64,000 bases of DNA, taken from Rhodanobacteraceae bacterium. Lineage in GTDB: Bacteria; Pseudomonadota; Gammaproteobacteria; Xanthomonadales; SZUA-5. Made by a program: the position numbers and the translations under genes. This document shows positions 18,183 through 27,947 of the stretch, piece by piece (the first letter of the stretch is position 1; the number at the start of each line of letters is the position of its first letter). Where the stretch lies: the NCBI GenBank assembly GCA_024234055.1, contig JACKOW010000003.1, positions 310,001 through 374,000 on the forward strand, read 5' to 3'. A model generated the notes under the pieces. That model was not told where the DNA came from and did not search any database. It saw only the letters and a program-made list of their open reading frames with translations.

Positions 18183-19891
18183 GCCATTTCCAGTTCCGGA
18201 TCGCGACCGGCGCGTACGCTCGCTACCGTCGGCGCCACTTCGATGTCCGGCAGCACGCCCACGCCGACGAAATCGGTGCCATCCGGGTAGCTGTCGCGTT
18301 TGACGCAGATGCGCGCGAAGCCGCCGCCGGGCAGCGGGAAGCCCAGGGGTTGACCGGTGCTGCCGCCGCTGGCGACGCCGATGATGGGGCCGCGCTGCAT
18401 CAGCTTGAATGCGGCAGCCGTGTCTTCGGCCGCCGAGAAGGTGCGGGCATCGATCAGCATGGCTACCGGGCCGCTGAACTTGCGCGAGTCCCGTCGCTGG
18501 TAGGGCTCGTCCGGCACGATTCGCCATTTGATCGAGGCATTCTCGCCATTGCGGGCTCGACTCAGTGGCGAGCCATCGCGGTAGCGAGACACCGGTGTTA
18601 CCACCGGATCGTCGCTGAGATGCGTCAGCAGATCCCAGCCATGGTTGCTGGAACCACCGCCGTTGCCGCGCAGATCGAGCACCAGGGCTTTGGCGGAACT
18701 CAGTTCCGACCAGTGCTTGAGCAGCAATTGATGGGCCGCATCCGATTCGAACTGCGAAGCCCGCAACACCGCCACGCCGTCGCGGCGCACTTCAAAACTC
18801 TCGGACGCCCGCCCCGGCGTGCGCTGGTAGCCCGAGCGCGGTGCGGACACCTCGAACAGCTTGCCGCCCGCCGATCGCAGCTGCAGTTGTACAGGCTGCT
18901 GGGCATCGCCAGCCAGCAATCCATAGCTGAAACTGCGCACGTCGCGATCTTGCCGCGTGGAACTGCTTTCGTACGGCGCCACCTGCGCTTCTGCATAGCT
19001 CCGCACCGGTTGGCCGTCGATGCGGAGGATCTCATCGCCGACCTTCACGCCCGACTTCGCCAGCGCCGGATCACGCACCTCCAGCACCAGCACCTTGTCC
19101 TCCACCAGCGCCGTGCGCAGACCCGGGCGCGAGTACATGGCCGGCGCCAGCTCATCGGGTGGATAGGCGTTACTGTGCCCATCCTTGAGCAGAGCGGCAA
19201 AGCGCATCAGTTCGCGATAGTAGTCGGCGGTGTCCTTGGCCTCGATCACCTTGGGCAGCGTTTCCAGATAGGCCTGATCCCAGTCGAGCTCCGGCAGCTG
19301 ATCGAACCAGACAAAATTGTCGCGAGCCACCGACCAGATCAGCGACAGCCCGGCAATGCGCTCGGCTACCGGCAACTGCTCGCGATACGGTGTCTTCAAG
19401 GCTGGATAGCCAGCCCAGCGCGCCGTTACTTCGGCTTGCGCCCGAATGCCGGCAGAGCGCGGATCGGCCAGCAGGCGCTGGACATGAACATCGGAGACGA
19501 AGGGGCTGATCTCCGACAACCAGGCGATGTCCTGCACCGATTCCCAAGCCGCCAGCGCCTCCGTCATCTCGTTCAGCCGCGCATGCACCTTGACCTTGTC
19601 GATCAGGAAATTGAAACGTCGATAGCGCAGATATTCATTGCCTTCGCCCAGATCCCGGTACAGCGGCGTATCGAGCTTGGCCAATCCCTGGTCCAGATCG
19701 ACCAGAATGGCGCGCAGTTCCTCTGGCGTGGCGGCGGCACCCTGATAAATGACGTCCGAATGCGGATCGCGCAATCGAGTCACGTCCTCGTAGGCCTCCA
19801 TCGCCGGCGACAGTTCATCGGCGTCGGCGGGCAAATTGGCCGTCAAGCCGAGCACCAGGCTGACGGAGAGCGCGAAGATAGGTCTGGCCAT
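18149..19891 (-). CDS. Secreted S41-family peptidase with PDZ domain
   Basis: A 580-aa exported protein with signal peptide (MARPIFALSVSLVLGLTANLPADA). An N-terminal helical domain comes first, then a PDZ-like domain (VKVGDEILRIDGQPVRSYAE) and a C-terminal S41 (tail-specific/tricorn-like) protease domain. The latter has VLDLRGNGGGSS and the nucleophile region TFSAAEDTAAAF followed by a Gly-rich GVASGGSTGQPL loop. It is likely a periplasmic protease. ATG 19891 has AGGAG six nt upstream; a longer frame would start in a dispersed repeat and is rejected. The last residues (about VRTVTRKSPR) are encoded by a copy of that repeat, so the native C-terminus was probably replaced. Confidence 0.82.
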   Translation of the reverse strand: MARPIFALSVSLVLGLTANLPADADELSPAMEAYEDVTRLRDPHSDVIYQGAAATPEELRAILVDLDQGLAKLDTPLYRDLGEGNEYLRYRRFNFLIDKVKVHARLNEMTEALAAWESVQDIAWLSEISPFVSDVHVQRLLADPRSAGIRAQAEVTARWAGYPALKTPYREQLPVAERIAGLSLIWSVARDNFVWFDQLPELDWDQAYLETLPKVIEAKDTADYYRELMRFAALLKDGHSNAYPPDELAPAMYSRPGLRTALVEDKVLVLEVRDPALAKSGVKVGDEILRIDGQPVRSYAEAQVAPYESSSTRQDRDVRSFSYGLLAGDAQQPVQLQLRSAGGKLFEVSAPRSGYQRTPGRASESFEVRRDGVAVLRASQFESDAAHQLLLKHWSELSSAKALVLDLRGNGGGSSNHGWDLLTHLSDDPVVTPVSRYRDGSPLSRARNGENASIKWRIVPDEPYQRRDSRKFSGPVAMLIDARTFSAAEDTAAAFKLMQRGPIIGVASGGSTGQPLGFPLPGGGFARICVKRDSYPDGTDFVGVGVLPDIEVAPTVASVRAGRDPELEMAVRTVTRKSPR

Positions 19892-20302
19892 GGAAGCTCC
19901 TGCTGGCGATGTAGTGCTGGGTTCGACGGCTGGCGAAGGCCGCGCAATCAACGCAACCCCGCGCCCGCAGCGCCTGAATGAGTGCACGATGAGAGCAGCA
20001 AGCGCAAACAATAGTTCCAGCGCGGCCGGAATGGACCCTGCTGCACGCAGTTCAGTAGCCCGTTGTGCCGCGCAGCGGCTCAGCGGGGCTCTTCGCGTCA
20101 CCGCCCGGACAGCGCTACGCGCAGTTCGGGCTACAGTAGCCGGCAGCAATGGACACCCAGAAACCCATACGCTCCAAATGCCCTACCCCGAACCCGCAGG
20201 CAGGGCACCGGCGACAAACGTACCTGATAGACCCATCCGCAACGTCTGGCTGTCTATTTTCATCCATGGGTCCGCAGCAATCGCCTTGATCGATTGCGCT
20301 TG
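19892..20302. repeat. Intergenic region with full GTAGCCCG element
   Basis: A 411-bp gap. A full-length copy of the dispersed element sits at about 20055-20134, from GTAGCCCGTTGTGCCGCGCA to GCGCAGTTCGGGCTAC, with imperfect inverted ends GTAGCCCG/CGGGCTAC. The rest shows no coding character. Confidence 0.75.
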
Positions 20303-20911
20303 CTACGCCCGCGCGTACCAGGCCTTGATCTGCGGATGCTCGCGCACGGCGTCGTGTACGCCCATGAGTTTGGGGTAGCTGCAGAAGATGTTGGCCGGAA
20401 TGTGGTCGACGTTGCCGCCGAGGAACCAGCGCACGGCCATATGCAGTTTCACGTCGACCACGTGGATGCGCTCGCCCGCGAAGTACGGCCCGGTGGCGAT
20501 GTTGCGTTCGGCCGCGCGGCCCCAGGCGGGCAGGTAGCCGGCCACCAGTGCTTCGCGGGCGGTCTTTTTCTCGGCCTCGCCCATGCGGATGGTGGGGCCG
20601 ACATTCGCACGCAGATCTTCCACGTGCTGCATCATGCCCTCGTGGCGGGCCGCCTCGAAGTCGTCGGCCGGGTGCAGCCCGTGGCGGCGACCAATCAGCA
20701 CCAGGATGGCATTGGTCTGCGCCAGCGGCGGATGTCCAGGCAAATCGAGCACGGGCAGCGAGCCGTAGGGCGTGTGTTCCTTCAACGCCGGCCAGTCTTC
20801 GCGACGAATACGATGGTCTTCAAAGTCGACGCCCGCCAACTGCAGCGCGAGGCGGCATTCCTCACCGCGGCTCACCGGGGCGTCGAAATAGGTCAGGCTG
20901 GGTCGAGTCAC
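20303..20911 (-). CDS. Glutathione S-transferase family protein
   Basis: This 202-aa protein has a thioredoxin-like N-terminal domain (MTRPSLTYFDAPVSRGEECRLAL; YGSLPVLD cis-proline loop; LAQTNAILVLIGRRHGL glutathione-binding SNA-like segment) and an all-helical C-terminal domain (residues ~90-200). This is the normal cytosolic GST layout, closest in style to sigma/mu-like bacterial GSTs. The start is GTG 20911 with GGGAG upstream. A ~150-bp fragment similar to residues 24-75 lies at 24490-24648. Substrate unknown; probable role in conjugation or detoxification. Confidence 0.85.
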   Translation of the reverse strand: MTRPSLTYFDAPVSRGEECRLALQLAGVDFEDHRIRREDWPALKEHTPYGSLPVLDLPGHPPLAQTNAILVLIGRRHGLHPADDFEAARHEGMMQHVEDLRANVGPTIRMGEAEKKTAREALVAGYLPAWGRAAERNIATGPYFAGERIHVVDVKLHMAVRWFLGGNVDHIPANIFCSYPKLMGVHDAVREHPQIKAWYARA

Positions 20912-21103
20912 AGCGGTATCTCCCAGGCAAGAGGCAAAGGGTGCGGCGCGTTGGCGGCGGCATTATCCGTCACGGCCCCGCCATCCAGCGTAGCCCGGAC
21001 AACGACGCTTGCCTCGCTCATCTGCGAGCAACTCCGCGTAGCGTGACGCTTCCGATCGAAGATGGGGCGCTGGCAATCGTTGCATGATCGCCGCTGACGC
21101 CGT

Positions 21104-22243
21104 TCATGTCTGTGGGAACAACTCGCGCGTTGCTGCCGCAGAGTTGCTGGAAAGTGGGTATCCGATGGTGTCCGCCTGATGGTGTCTGCCTTCGGCCAGG
21201 CAACGGGCACGATACGCGGTGGGCGTGCAGCCCATCATGGACTTGAATGCGCGGTTGAATGGGCCCAGCGAGGCGAAGCCGCTTTCGCTGCTGACCTGCA
21301 GGATAGTGCCGCAGCCCTCTGGGGCCGCGAGCAGCGCACAGGCGTGGGCTACGCGGTGGCGGTTGAGCAATTGGTTGAAGTTTCTTTCGCCGGTGTGCTG
21401 GGTGATCAGCTTGCTGAGCCGATGCTCAACGGTTCCCAGTCGCTCGGCCAGCTGCGCAACTTTCAGCTCGGGTTCGCGATAGACCTTGAGGACGCTCAGG
21501 TGGCGCTGCAGCTCGGCGATCAGGGTCGCGTCACCGGCAGCCGGAACCGGGGCCCTCGGCGCGGAATGCGCCCGGTCAGCGGCAAGCAAGGGTGCCGGAC
21601 TCAGGCGCCGCAGGCGAAAGGCATGATGCATGAAAGCGATCATCAGCATGGCGCAAAGCGCCACAGCGCTGGTTCGCAGCGGGACCAGCGTCGGGAAGGC
21701 ATGCGCGAGTTCACCCAACAGCGTCGTCGAAAGGACGCTGCTGCCGTAGAGGATCATGAAGCCGATGCGCAAGCTCCGCTCGGTCTGTGTCCATTGCGCG
21801 GACCAGCCGCGCAGGGGTTCAACGAAGCTCAACGCCAGCAAGGAAGTGCTGCTCAACGTCAGCAAGGCATCGATGCTCACAGTAGCCATGGACGGTTCGG
21901 CGTTGGCTTGCAGCGCCGTGCCGCGATGGATGGCAATGAGGATGGCCACACTTGCCGCCAGCAGAAGGTGTACCCGCCGCACGCCGCGGTCGCCGCGGAA
22001 CAGGGTGCGGGAGACCAGCCAGAAGCCGTTGCAGGTGACTGAGCCACCGATCGCCACCATCCACACCAGCCAGGGTTGGGTGTCCACCACGAACGGTGAC
22101 ATCAGCGACAACGCCAGAGAGCCGCTGACCACGGCGAACAGCCGCTCGTGATCCCGCAGGTTGTGCTGCATCCGCAAGGTCAGCAACGACAGCAGTGCCA
22201 CGCCAACGGCCACGGCGGTCAAAGTTGCTTCCCACCACAGCAT
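21104..22243 (-). CDS. Membrane-anchored AraC-family transcriptional regulator
   Basis: A 379-aa protein with about seven hydrophobic helices in the first ~225 residues, then a linker and a C-terminal AraC/XylS DNA-binding domain. The latter shows KVAQLAERLGTVEHRLSKLITQHTGERNFNQLLNRHR as the first HTH and TILQVSSESGFASLGPFNRAFKSMMGCTPTAYR as the second. Such 7TM-AraC proteins are thought to regulate genes directly from the membrane in response to an external signal. ATG 22243 is chosen because GGGAGGG lies 8 nt upstream. The divergent DUF2306 gene is a plausible target. Confidence 0.87.
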   Translation of the reverse strand: MLWWEATLTAVAVGVALLSLLTLRMQHNLRDHERLFAVVSGSLALSLMSPFVVDTQPWLVWMVAIGGSVTCNGFWLVSRTLFRGDRGVRRVHLLLAASVAILIAIHRGTALQANAEPSMATVSIDALLTLSSTSLLALSFVEPLRGWSAQWTQTERSLRIGFMILYGSSVLSTTLLGELAHAFPTLVPLRTSAVALCAMLMIAFMHHAFRLRRLSPAPLLAADRAHSAPRAPVPAAGDATLIAELQRHLSVLKVYREPELKVAQLAERLGTVEHRLSKLITQHTGERNFNQLLNRHRVAHACALLAAPEGCGTILQVSSESGFASLGPFNRAFKSMMGCTPTAYRARCLAEGRHHQADTIGYPLSSNSAAATRELFPQT

Positions 22244-22438
22244 CGTCAATCCCTCCCCTGGAGCCCGAACAGTCTGACGCACCAACGGTGACTTCGCATG
22301 CGTCGCCAGTCACAGCCTAACCGCAGTTGAACAACGATTTCCGGTGCGGATTTTCGACTCGCCGATTCGCGAATCGGCGAGACCCCGCGTTGGCACAGGG
22401 GCAGGCTTGAGACTTCTCCACAGACCCGGCATCACGGC

Positions 22439-23260
22439 ATGACCCACACTCGCACCCATTCTTCCGCCCGCGCCCTGCAGCTGGGGGCCGCCGCCTGGTT
22501 CATCTGCGCCACGATAGGTCAGTGGACCTTCGTCCTGTTCATCCTGCTGTTCTTCGGCGGGCACACCGTCAGCGGTGACCTCGCCGGACTCAATCAAAAG
22601 GCGCATGTTACCGGCTATGTCCCTGGCGATGCCATCGGCAACTTTCAGTTCATCGCCCATGCGCTGATGGGCGGCATCGTCACTTTCGCCGGAACCTGGC
22701 AATTGATACCCGGCGTACGTCGTCGCTGGCCTCGCCTGCATCGCTGGAATGGCCGGATTTTCCTGGGCATCTCCCTGGTGGCCGCATTGACCGGGTTGTC
22801 GCTGACCTGGATTCGCGGCTCGCAGCTTGGCCCGGGCAGCAACCTGTCGATCACCCTCAACGGCGTGCTGATCCTGGTGTTCGCGACGCTGGCATGGCGC
22901 ACCGCGATCCACCGAGACTTTGCCCGACATCGCGTTCATGCACTACGAACCTTTCTGTTGGTGAACGGCGTTTGGTTCCTGCGCATCGGGATCATGCTTG
23001 CCGGACTGCTGCTGGCGCCGCTGGGAGTCGAGATCAACTACCGGGGGATGGTGTTTGTCGGGGTGAGTCTTGCCAGCTGGATACTGCCTTTGCTGATGCT
23101 GGAACTGTATCTGCGTGCGGAAAGATCGCTGCGAGTAGCGCCGCGCTACGCCATGGCAGTCACGCTGGGCCTGTTGGCACTGCTCACCCTGGCCGGCAGT
23201 CTGGCGGCGGCGGCATTCATGTGGTTGCCGGCACTACACCCGGCCGCCTCTTCCTTCTAG
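22439..23260 (+). CDS. DUF2306 family membrane protein
   Basis: A 273-aa protein with about seven membrane helices. Conserved points match DUF2306: FIAHALMGGIVTFAGTWQLIPGVRRRWPRLHRWNGRIF, with histidines that could bind haem or metal, and HRVHALRTFLLVNGVWFLRIG. Function is unknown. It is divergent from the AraC-type regulator 195 bp away, suggesting a regulator-target pair. The TAG stop lies inside the terminal inverted repeat of the adjacent 252-bp element, so the original C-terminus may have been altered by its insertion. Confidence 0.78.
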   Translation: MTHTRTHSSARALQLGAAAWFICATIGQWTFVLFILLFFGGHTVSGDLAGLNQKAHVTGYVPGDAIGNFQFIAHALMGGIVTFAGTWQLIPGVRRRWPRLHRWNGRIFLGISLVAALTGLSLTWIRGSQLGPGSNLSITLNGVLILVFATLAWRTAIHRDFARHRVHALRTFLLVNGVWFLRIGIMLAGLLLAPLGVEINYRGMVFVGVSLASWILPLLMLELYLRAERSLRVAPRYAMAVTLGLLALLTLAGSLAAAAFMWLPALHPAASSF

Positions 23261-23508
23261 CCCGCATTTTTCACACCTGTTGCGGAAGATCGCGCAGGGC
23301 TTTGCGACTAGCGCAAGGCGCGACGACGAGGAATGGTGATTCCATGGCGAGGAGGAGCAACGCAGCGATAGTCGCAAAGAACCAGCGAGGGCCGCAAAGC
23401 GGGCAGATGCAGCCAAACACTCCGTGACTGCTGCGTGCCTCGGAATCGCCTGTTTTCACTAGAAGATTGGGGGCATCTGCTCGCGCAGGTGTGAGAAATG
23501 CGGGCTAG
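23257..23508. mobile_element. 252-bp MITE-like element with 23-bp terminal inverted repeats
   Basis: The ends at 23257-23279 and 23486-23508 are inverted repeats with one mismatch in 23, beginning CTAGCCCGCATTT. The interior has no transposase frame. The left end provides the stop of the DUF2306 gene and the right end provides the stop of the truncated gene at 23509. A diverged single end is seen near 56636-56660 (GCGCAGGAGTGAGAAATTCG). No obvious target-site duplication was identified. Confidence 0.8.
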
Positions 23509-24403
23509 CACGCGACTGCCAGAACTTTCGGACCAAGGTGCAGGAGAACACGATGTCGCGTGTGTCCGATGGTGGCAGCGGGGCCGAGGTTGGTCACCGT
23601 CCAGTTCAGGTTCACCGTGGCGCCGGCGACGACCACGACCGGGGCACTGACATCGACACTGAGGTCCGACAAGGCCGGCGGCTGACTCAGGCACTGGATG
23701 TCCAGCGACCAGTCATTGAGCTGCCCGACATCGCCGCCGCCCTGCGGTAGGGACCGTATTTGATGCTCAGCTCGGCGCCTTCGCCCAACACATGGGCCGG
23801 TACGTGGACACCAGCACCGAGGCCGGCGACGATCGTGGCGACGGATTGCACCAGGGCATTGGGTCGGGCCGTCACTGACGGAAAACTCATCGGCGCCGGC
23901 TGCAGATCCCATGCCGCTGCGGCAAAGCCATTGCCCTGCAGTCGGGTGACCAGGGGCAGCTCCAGGTCCTGCTGGATCGAGCTCAGCAGCAGGATGCGCC
24001 CATCGCGCTGCAAGGCGACATCGCGCACCTCCAGCACGCCTTCGCTGCAGTCGGAGAAGTCGAACAGCGGCTGCACGGGATACCAGAAGGCCTGCCCCTG
24101 GGCGGCGAAGCTGCCATCGCCACCGCCGCTGCGCAAACGCCGGGTCAGATGCTGAAAGCGGTCGGTACGCGGACAGGTATGGGGATCGCGTCGCAGCAGG
24201 CTGGCGAGCAAGGGGCGACCGTCTGAACCGAGTGCATGGGCGGCCAGGTAGGCGTCGTCATTGCTGCCGCTGCTGGCGCCGAAGCGGTCGTTGACCAGCG
24301 GCGGGTCACCGCCATCGACGCCATAGCGATCCACCGAAGCGCGTACGTTGAACTTCTTCGCCAGCGCGACCAGGATCTCATTGTCCGGGAGTACCGTCAG
24401 CAT
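23509..24403 (-). pseudogene. Broken secreted repeat protein (delta-60-like / P-domain-like / CARDB-like)
   Basis: Two adjoining frames together read as one protein. The first (24403 to about 23745) has VLPDNEILVALA and VALQRDGRILLLSSI, patterns seen in delta-60 repeats. The second (about 23745 to 23509) has GGGDVGQLNDWSLDIQC, reminiscent of the end of a proprotein-convertase P domain. It then shows LSDLSVDVSAPVVVVAGATVNLNWTVTNLGPAA, a CARDB/DUF11-like Ig fold. A frameshift near 23745 separates them. The C-terminus is cut by the MITE-like element, and no signal peptide is present at the 5' end. Domain names are tentative; the broken state is clear. Confidence 0.65.
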
Positions 24404-24489
24404 CCGGATCAGGAATCAGGGGGACTCAACGCTCAGTCAGCGACTGATTCCAAGCCCACTCGACGAGGATGTCCTGGATCTCCAACCGT

Positions 24490-24648
24490 AACGGCAACCA
24501 ATCAGCACCAGAACGGCATTGGTCTGCGCCAGCGGCGCAAGTCCAGGCAGGTCGAGCACCGGCAGCAAGCCGTAGGGCGTGTGTTCCTTCAACGCAGCCC
24601 AGTCATCGCGACCAATGCGGTGGTCTTCAAGTCGACTCCCGCCAGCTC
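24490..24648 (-). pseudogene. Glutathione S-transferase gene fragment
   Basis: About 155 bp closely matches 20688-20842 of the GST gene at 20303-20911, in the same orientation (shared phrases: GCATTGGTCTGCGCCAGCGG and GCCGTAGGGCGTGTGTTCCT). It corresponds to GST residues ~24-75. One base is missing in CTTCAAGTCGAC versus CTTCAAAGTCGAC, breaking the frame. It is a partial duplication remnant between two broken secreted-protein genes. Confidence 0.8.
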
Positions 24649-24654
24649 TCGCCC

Positions 24655-26714
24655 CTACTCCTCAAAGCCGTTGCCGAAGAGCTGATCCACCAGTTCCCAG
24701 GCCCTGACCTCGTTGTCGCGCACGCCATTCAGCAGTGTCGGCGAGGCAACCTGCAGGACAGGAAAGTCTGCAGCGAGTCGTCGACCGATGTGACTTCGCC
24801 TGACAGATCGTCGCGCACGGCCATGTACTGCGGTCGGCTCCCAGTGACGATCCAATCCCCGGCTTCGGCGGGTCGCGCGAGATAGCTCAAGCGACACAGG
24901 GACTCGCACGAGCCATTGAGGCTGAGCTGTCGACGGTTCAGTTCGCTGCCGTTGATGTCGAGGAGCACCAGCGTCGAATCCTGCAGCATCACTGCAAGGC
25001 GATTGCCGTTTCGGCGCACCGCCCGGACGTCTTGGACCGAATTCATCGGAACATCCCACACAATCTGGCCGGTGCGGGCATCGATCGCGCGCAAACGCTG
25101 CTCGGCATGAACGACGAGTTCCGGATAGCTGTCACCGGACAGCTGGGTCAGGGCGCGCAGCGCCTGGGATTGATTGCTGGGACTCGAACTCCAGAAAACG
25201 CTGCCATCCTGCCCGTTGAGCACGCGTTGGACGATCGAGTTGCCGGTAGTGCTGCGCTCCTGCACCGCCAGCGGCGGACAATCGATGCCGGCGCACTCGC
25301 TGTCTGACAGCTGCACAAAGCTGTACTCGCTGTTCGTGCTGGCGGCCCGTTCCCACAACTGAGTGCCATCCAGCGCAAAGGCGCGGAGCAGGGTGCTCGA
25401 TATCCGCAGGATTTCCGGGCCCGGGGAGGAATGGAAATCGCCCAGCAGGAATTCCGGAGACTGCACATTTCCGGGCGAAGGGAAGGGCAGGTTGGGAACG
25501 ACAATCTCGGTGATGGTCGACAGGGTGCGTGGATTCAGCCGACGGATGAGCAAGTCCCCGCCCGCCTCGATGACAACGACCAATTGCTGCTCGCCTTGCG
25601 CCTGAAAATAGCCGAGTGCGTGACTCTCGCCATGGCTCCACTGGAGTACGCTGGCGCCCTCGGGATTTCGCAGCAGACGCATCGACCCTTGATCGAACCA
25701 CAGCAGGTCCTGGTCGCCGTCATTGTCCCAGTCCAGCGCCTTCGCGATGACTCGACCCACGCCCCCCGGGGCGAGTGACTGGTCCCGCAGCACCGCCCCG
25801 CTGCGCGGATCCACCACGGCGACATGGTCGTTACCCAGTGCGACCAGTTCTCGTGATCCTGCTGCAGTCCAGTCGAGCAGGCCCAACGCTCGATAGATAT
25901 CCGGCATCGGCAGCGCCGGCTCACGGTAGGAACCGCCCATGTCGGGATCGAGCAGCGCCAGCGCTCCGTTTGCAGCGGTCGCCATGGCGATTTCATCGTG
26001 GCCATCGCCGTCCCAATCGCCGCTCCAGGCTGGGCGCGCTTCGGTGAAGGTACCAAGCGGCGTCCACGGCTCGTCGATCAGGGTCGACGCGTCGCGAAAG
26101 CGCAAGAGGCCGGTGCCCGGCGCCAGCCAACCCAATTCCGATGCGCCATCCGCATCGAACTGTCCGCTGACTACCGTCTTGATATTGGTGGTCGCCAACG
26201 TCTGGAAAGGCGGCTGCAGACCGCCGGGAAGCGTGATCAATGCCGAGGACCCCGAGGTGATGCCAATCATCGTCGGGTTCGGGTCACCCGGCAGCTGGGC
26301 ATAGAACACCGGGTCGGAAGGCAAGGCCGAGGTGAGCGCGAATTCGGAGCGTGCGCCGGTCATGGGATCAATGGCGGCAACCGGATTGGTGGAGAAGAAC
26401 GGGTTGGTGGTCGCCATGTAGACCTTGTTGTCGCCTGCAATGGGACCACGGACCAGCCTTTGCCAAAACGACAGCGACGTGGGACCCGAGTACCGGCCCG
26501 CGTCAGTGACCGTGACCCGGTTGCCCACATGCCGGACGCAGGCCCACTCGCCGTTGTAGAAGAACATCCAGTCGCTTCCACAGCGACTCTGGATGTCGAA
26601 ACCGATGTAGTCCGGTGACAGCGACAGGCGCGGCTGAGTGGCCACGAGCTTCGGCAACAGCGGCTGCGCCAGACAGGGCAGCGGGAGAAGACACAGAAGA
26701 GCAAGAGTGCGCAT
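24655..26714 (-). pseudogene. Secreted FG-GAP/VCBS-like propeller protein, frameshifted near C-terminus
   Basis: The main frame (26714-24729) encodes 661 aa. It has a signal peptide (MRTLALLCLLPLPCLAQ) and propeller-like blades with FG-GAP/VCBS features (SGDWDGDGHDEIAMA, LDWDNDGDQDLLWFD), followed by PQQ-like blades (GSELNRRQ, DARTGQIVWDV). Near 24768 the frame is lost. The next frame continues FPVLQVASPTLLNGVRDNEV and ends VDQLFGNGFEE, a tail like that of the propeller protein at 45618-47768. The slip is at an ACTTTCC run and could be a sequencing error. The likely location is cell surface or secreted. Function unknown. Confidence 0.7.
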
Positions 26715-27355
26715 GGATCCTCGATGAAGGGAATGGCCGCGCGCCGCGACCTTTGAGTAACATTACGATACATTGTCTTAGGACTTGTCGCGAGTGCCGA
26801 CCCTCTGCGTACTCCGCGTTGATGCGCCTACCGGCAAGCTGTCGTCGTCAACCCGTGGGAGTGGGCTCCGCCGGCGATGCTCTTCAACCGGCGTGAGCAT
26901 CGCGGACAGAGTCCGCTTGTATGGTCCCGATCGGCTCTTTGGAAGAAGCCTAAAGGGCCGGGGTGGTTGGACTGTTCGCCCGCTTCTGCATGACAGACCG
27001 TGGGAGCCCTCCCGCCACTGCCTCACCGTCGATGGGGAATCTCGCTCGGCTAGGGGTGTGGGCGGTGGGATCCGCCTGTGAGGTTGATGGCGAGAGGGGC
27101 GGGAAGCGACAGCACAGAGTGCAAATTGGCGATACCGGGGGCGGCTGGGATCGCCGAGTTGTACTCGGCAGCTTTTGGCTTTTCCGCCTTCCGGTGTAGC
27201 CGTGTCAGGGCAGCGGCTACGCCGTTGGTGTGTCGGTGGTGGCTGGGCTCGGAGAAGCAAGATCGCCGTGTGCAACTCGGCGATCCCAGAGGGACTGGGT
27301 GAAGCAAGAGCGCCGAGTGCAACTCGGCGATCCCGGGTGGCGGCTCGCCCTACTC
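26715..27355. repeat. Intergenic region with CGCCGAG..CTCGGCG palindromes
   Basis: No gene. Four related palindromic units, type GCCGAGTGCAACTCGGCGAT, lie at about 27113-27138, 27150-27172, 27262-27290 and 27308-27335. A scrap of the CTCTGCGTACTCCGCGTTGATGCG repeat is near 26803. Position next to a decayed regulator suggests a repeat-rich degrading segment. Confidence 0.7.
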
Positions 27356-27702
27356 TACTTGGCTGGCTGGGGACAGTTCGCCAGCGCCGCTGCCAGCATC
27401 TCCCGCATCTGCTGGCGCAGCTCGGGTGGGGCGAGGATTTCGGCGTCGGCGCCGTACCGTTGGATGTCCATCAGCAGTTCGCGGGGCTGGGCGTAGGGGA
27501 TGGTGAGTTCCAGGCTGCCGTGGGGTAGTTGTCGCTGGCGTTGGGCGGGGTGCGAGTGTTCGTCGGCTATCCAGCGCGCGGCGTGGGGGCTGAAGCGGAG
27601 CGCGAGCGCTGGGCTTCCTGCATCAGGCGGTCATTGCTCAATCCGTAGCGATTTCGACTCAGCAAGCCGTGCAACAGGGCGATGCGTTCGGTGCGTTCCA
27701 TG
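27356..27702 (-). pseudogene. WYL-domain transcriptional regulator, internally deleted
   Basis: The first ~26 codons read MERTERIALLHGLLSRNRYG..., matching the N-terminal HTH of YafY/WYL regulators. After a frame change near 27610 the last ~80 codons match their C-terminus: RFSPHAARWIADEHSHPAQ, GSLELTIPYAQPRELLMDI, YGADAEILAPPELR, ending QPAK-stop at 27356. The middle of the expected ~230-aa protein, including most of the HTH and the WYL motif, is missing. This is a clear deletion remnant. Confidence 0.78.
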
Positions 27703-27756
27703 GGGCGGGGTTGCGTGCGGTGGGTGTGAGGATGTTGCCGTTGGGATGGCGCCTGG

Positions 27757-27947
27757 GCAATGTGGGAGTGGGAAAGCGCCGGGCGCCTCGCGTATGGGGT
27801 GAGCGGCCACGTTGGGGTTGGCGGACGCGAGCACCCGGCCTTCTGGTGGCGTGGCGGCAATGTGGGTGTGGGAAATGCGCCGGGCGCCTCGCGTGTGGGG
27901 ATGTGCGGCCGACTTGAGGCTCGCGGACGCGAGGACCCGGCCTTCTA
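27757..27947. repeat. Two tandem ~90-bp direct repeats
   Basis: Copies at about 27757-27845 and 27856-27947 share GCAATGTGGG, GCGCCGGGCGCCTCGCGT, a variable middle, GGCGGACGCGAG and CCCGGCCTTCT. A diverged third copy at 29547-29686 lies on the other side of the IS110 remnant. No credible gene covers them. Confidence 0.7.

Noticed and set aside
18134..19981. 615-aa open frame on the plus strand
   Set aside because: It is antisense to the S41 peptidase, which has signal peptide, PDZ and catalytic motifs. The plus-strand product is His/Arg/Gln-rich without any domain, an artefact of high GC.
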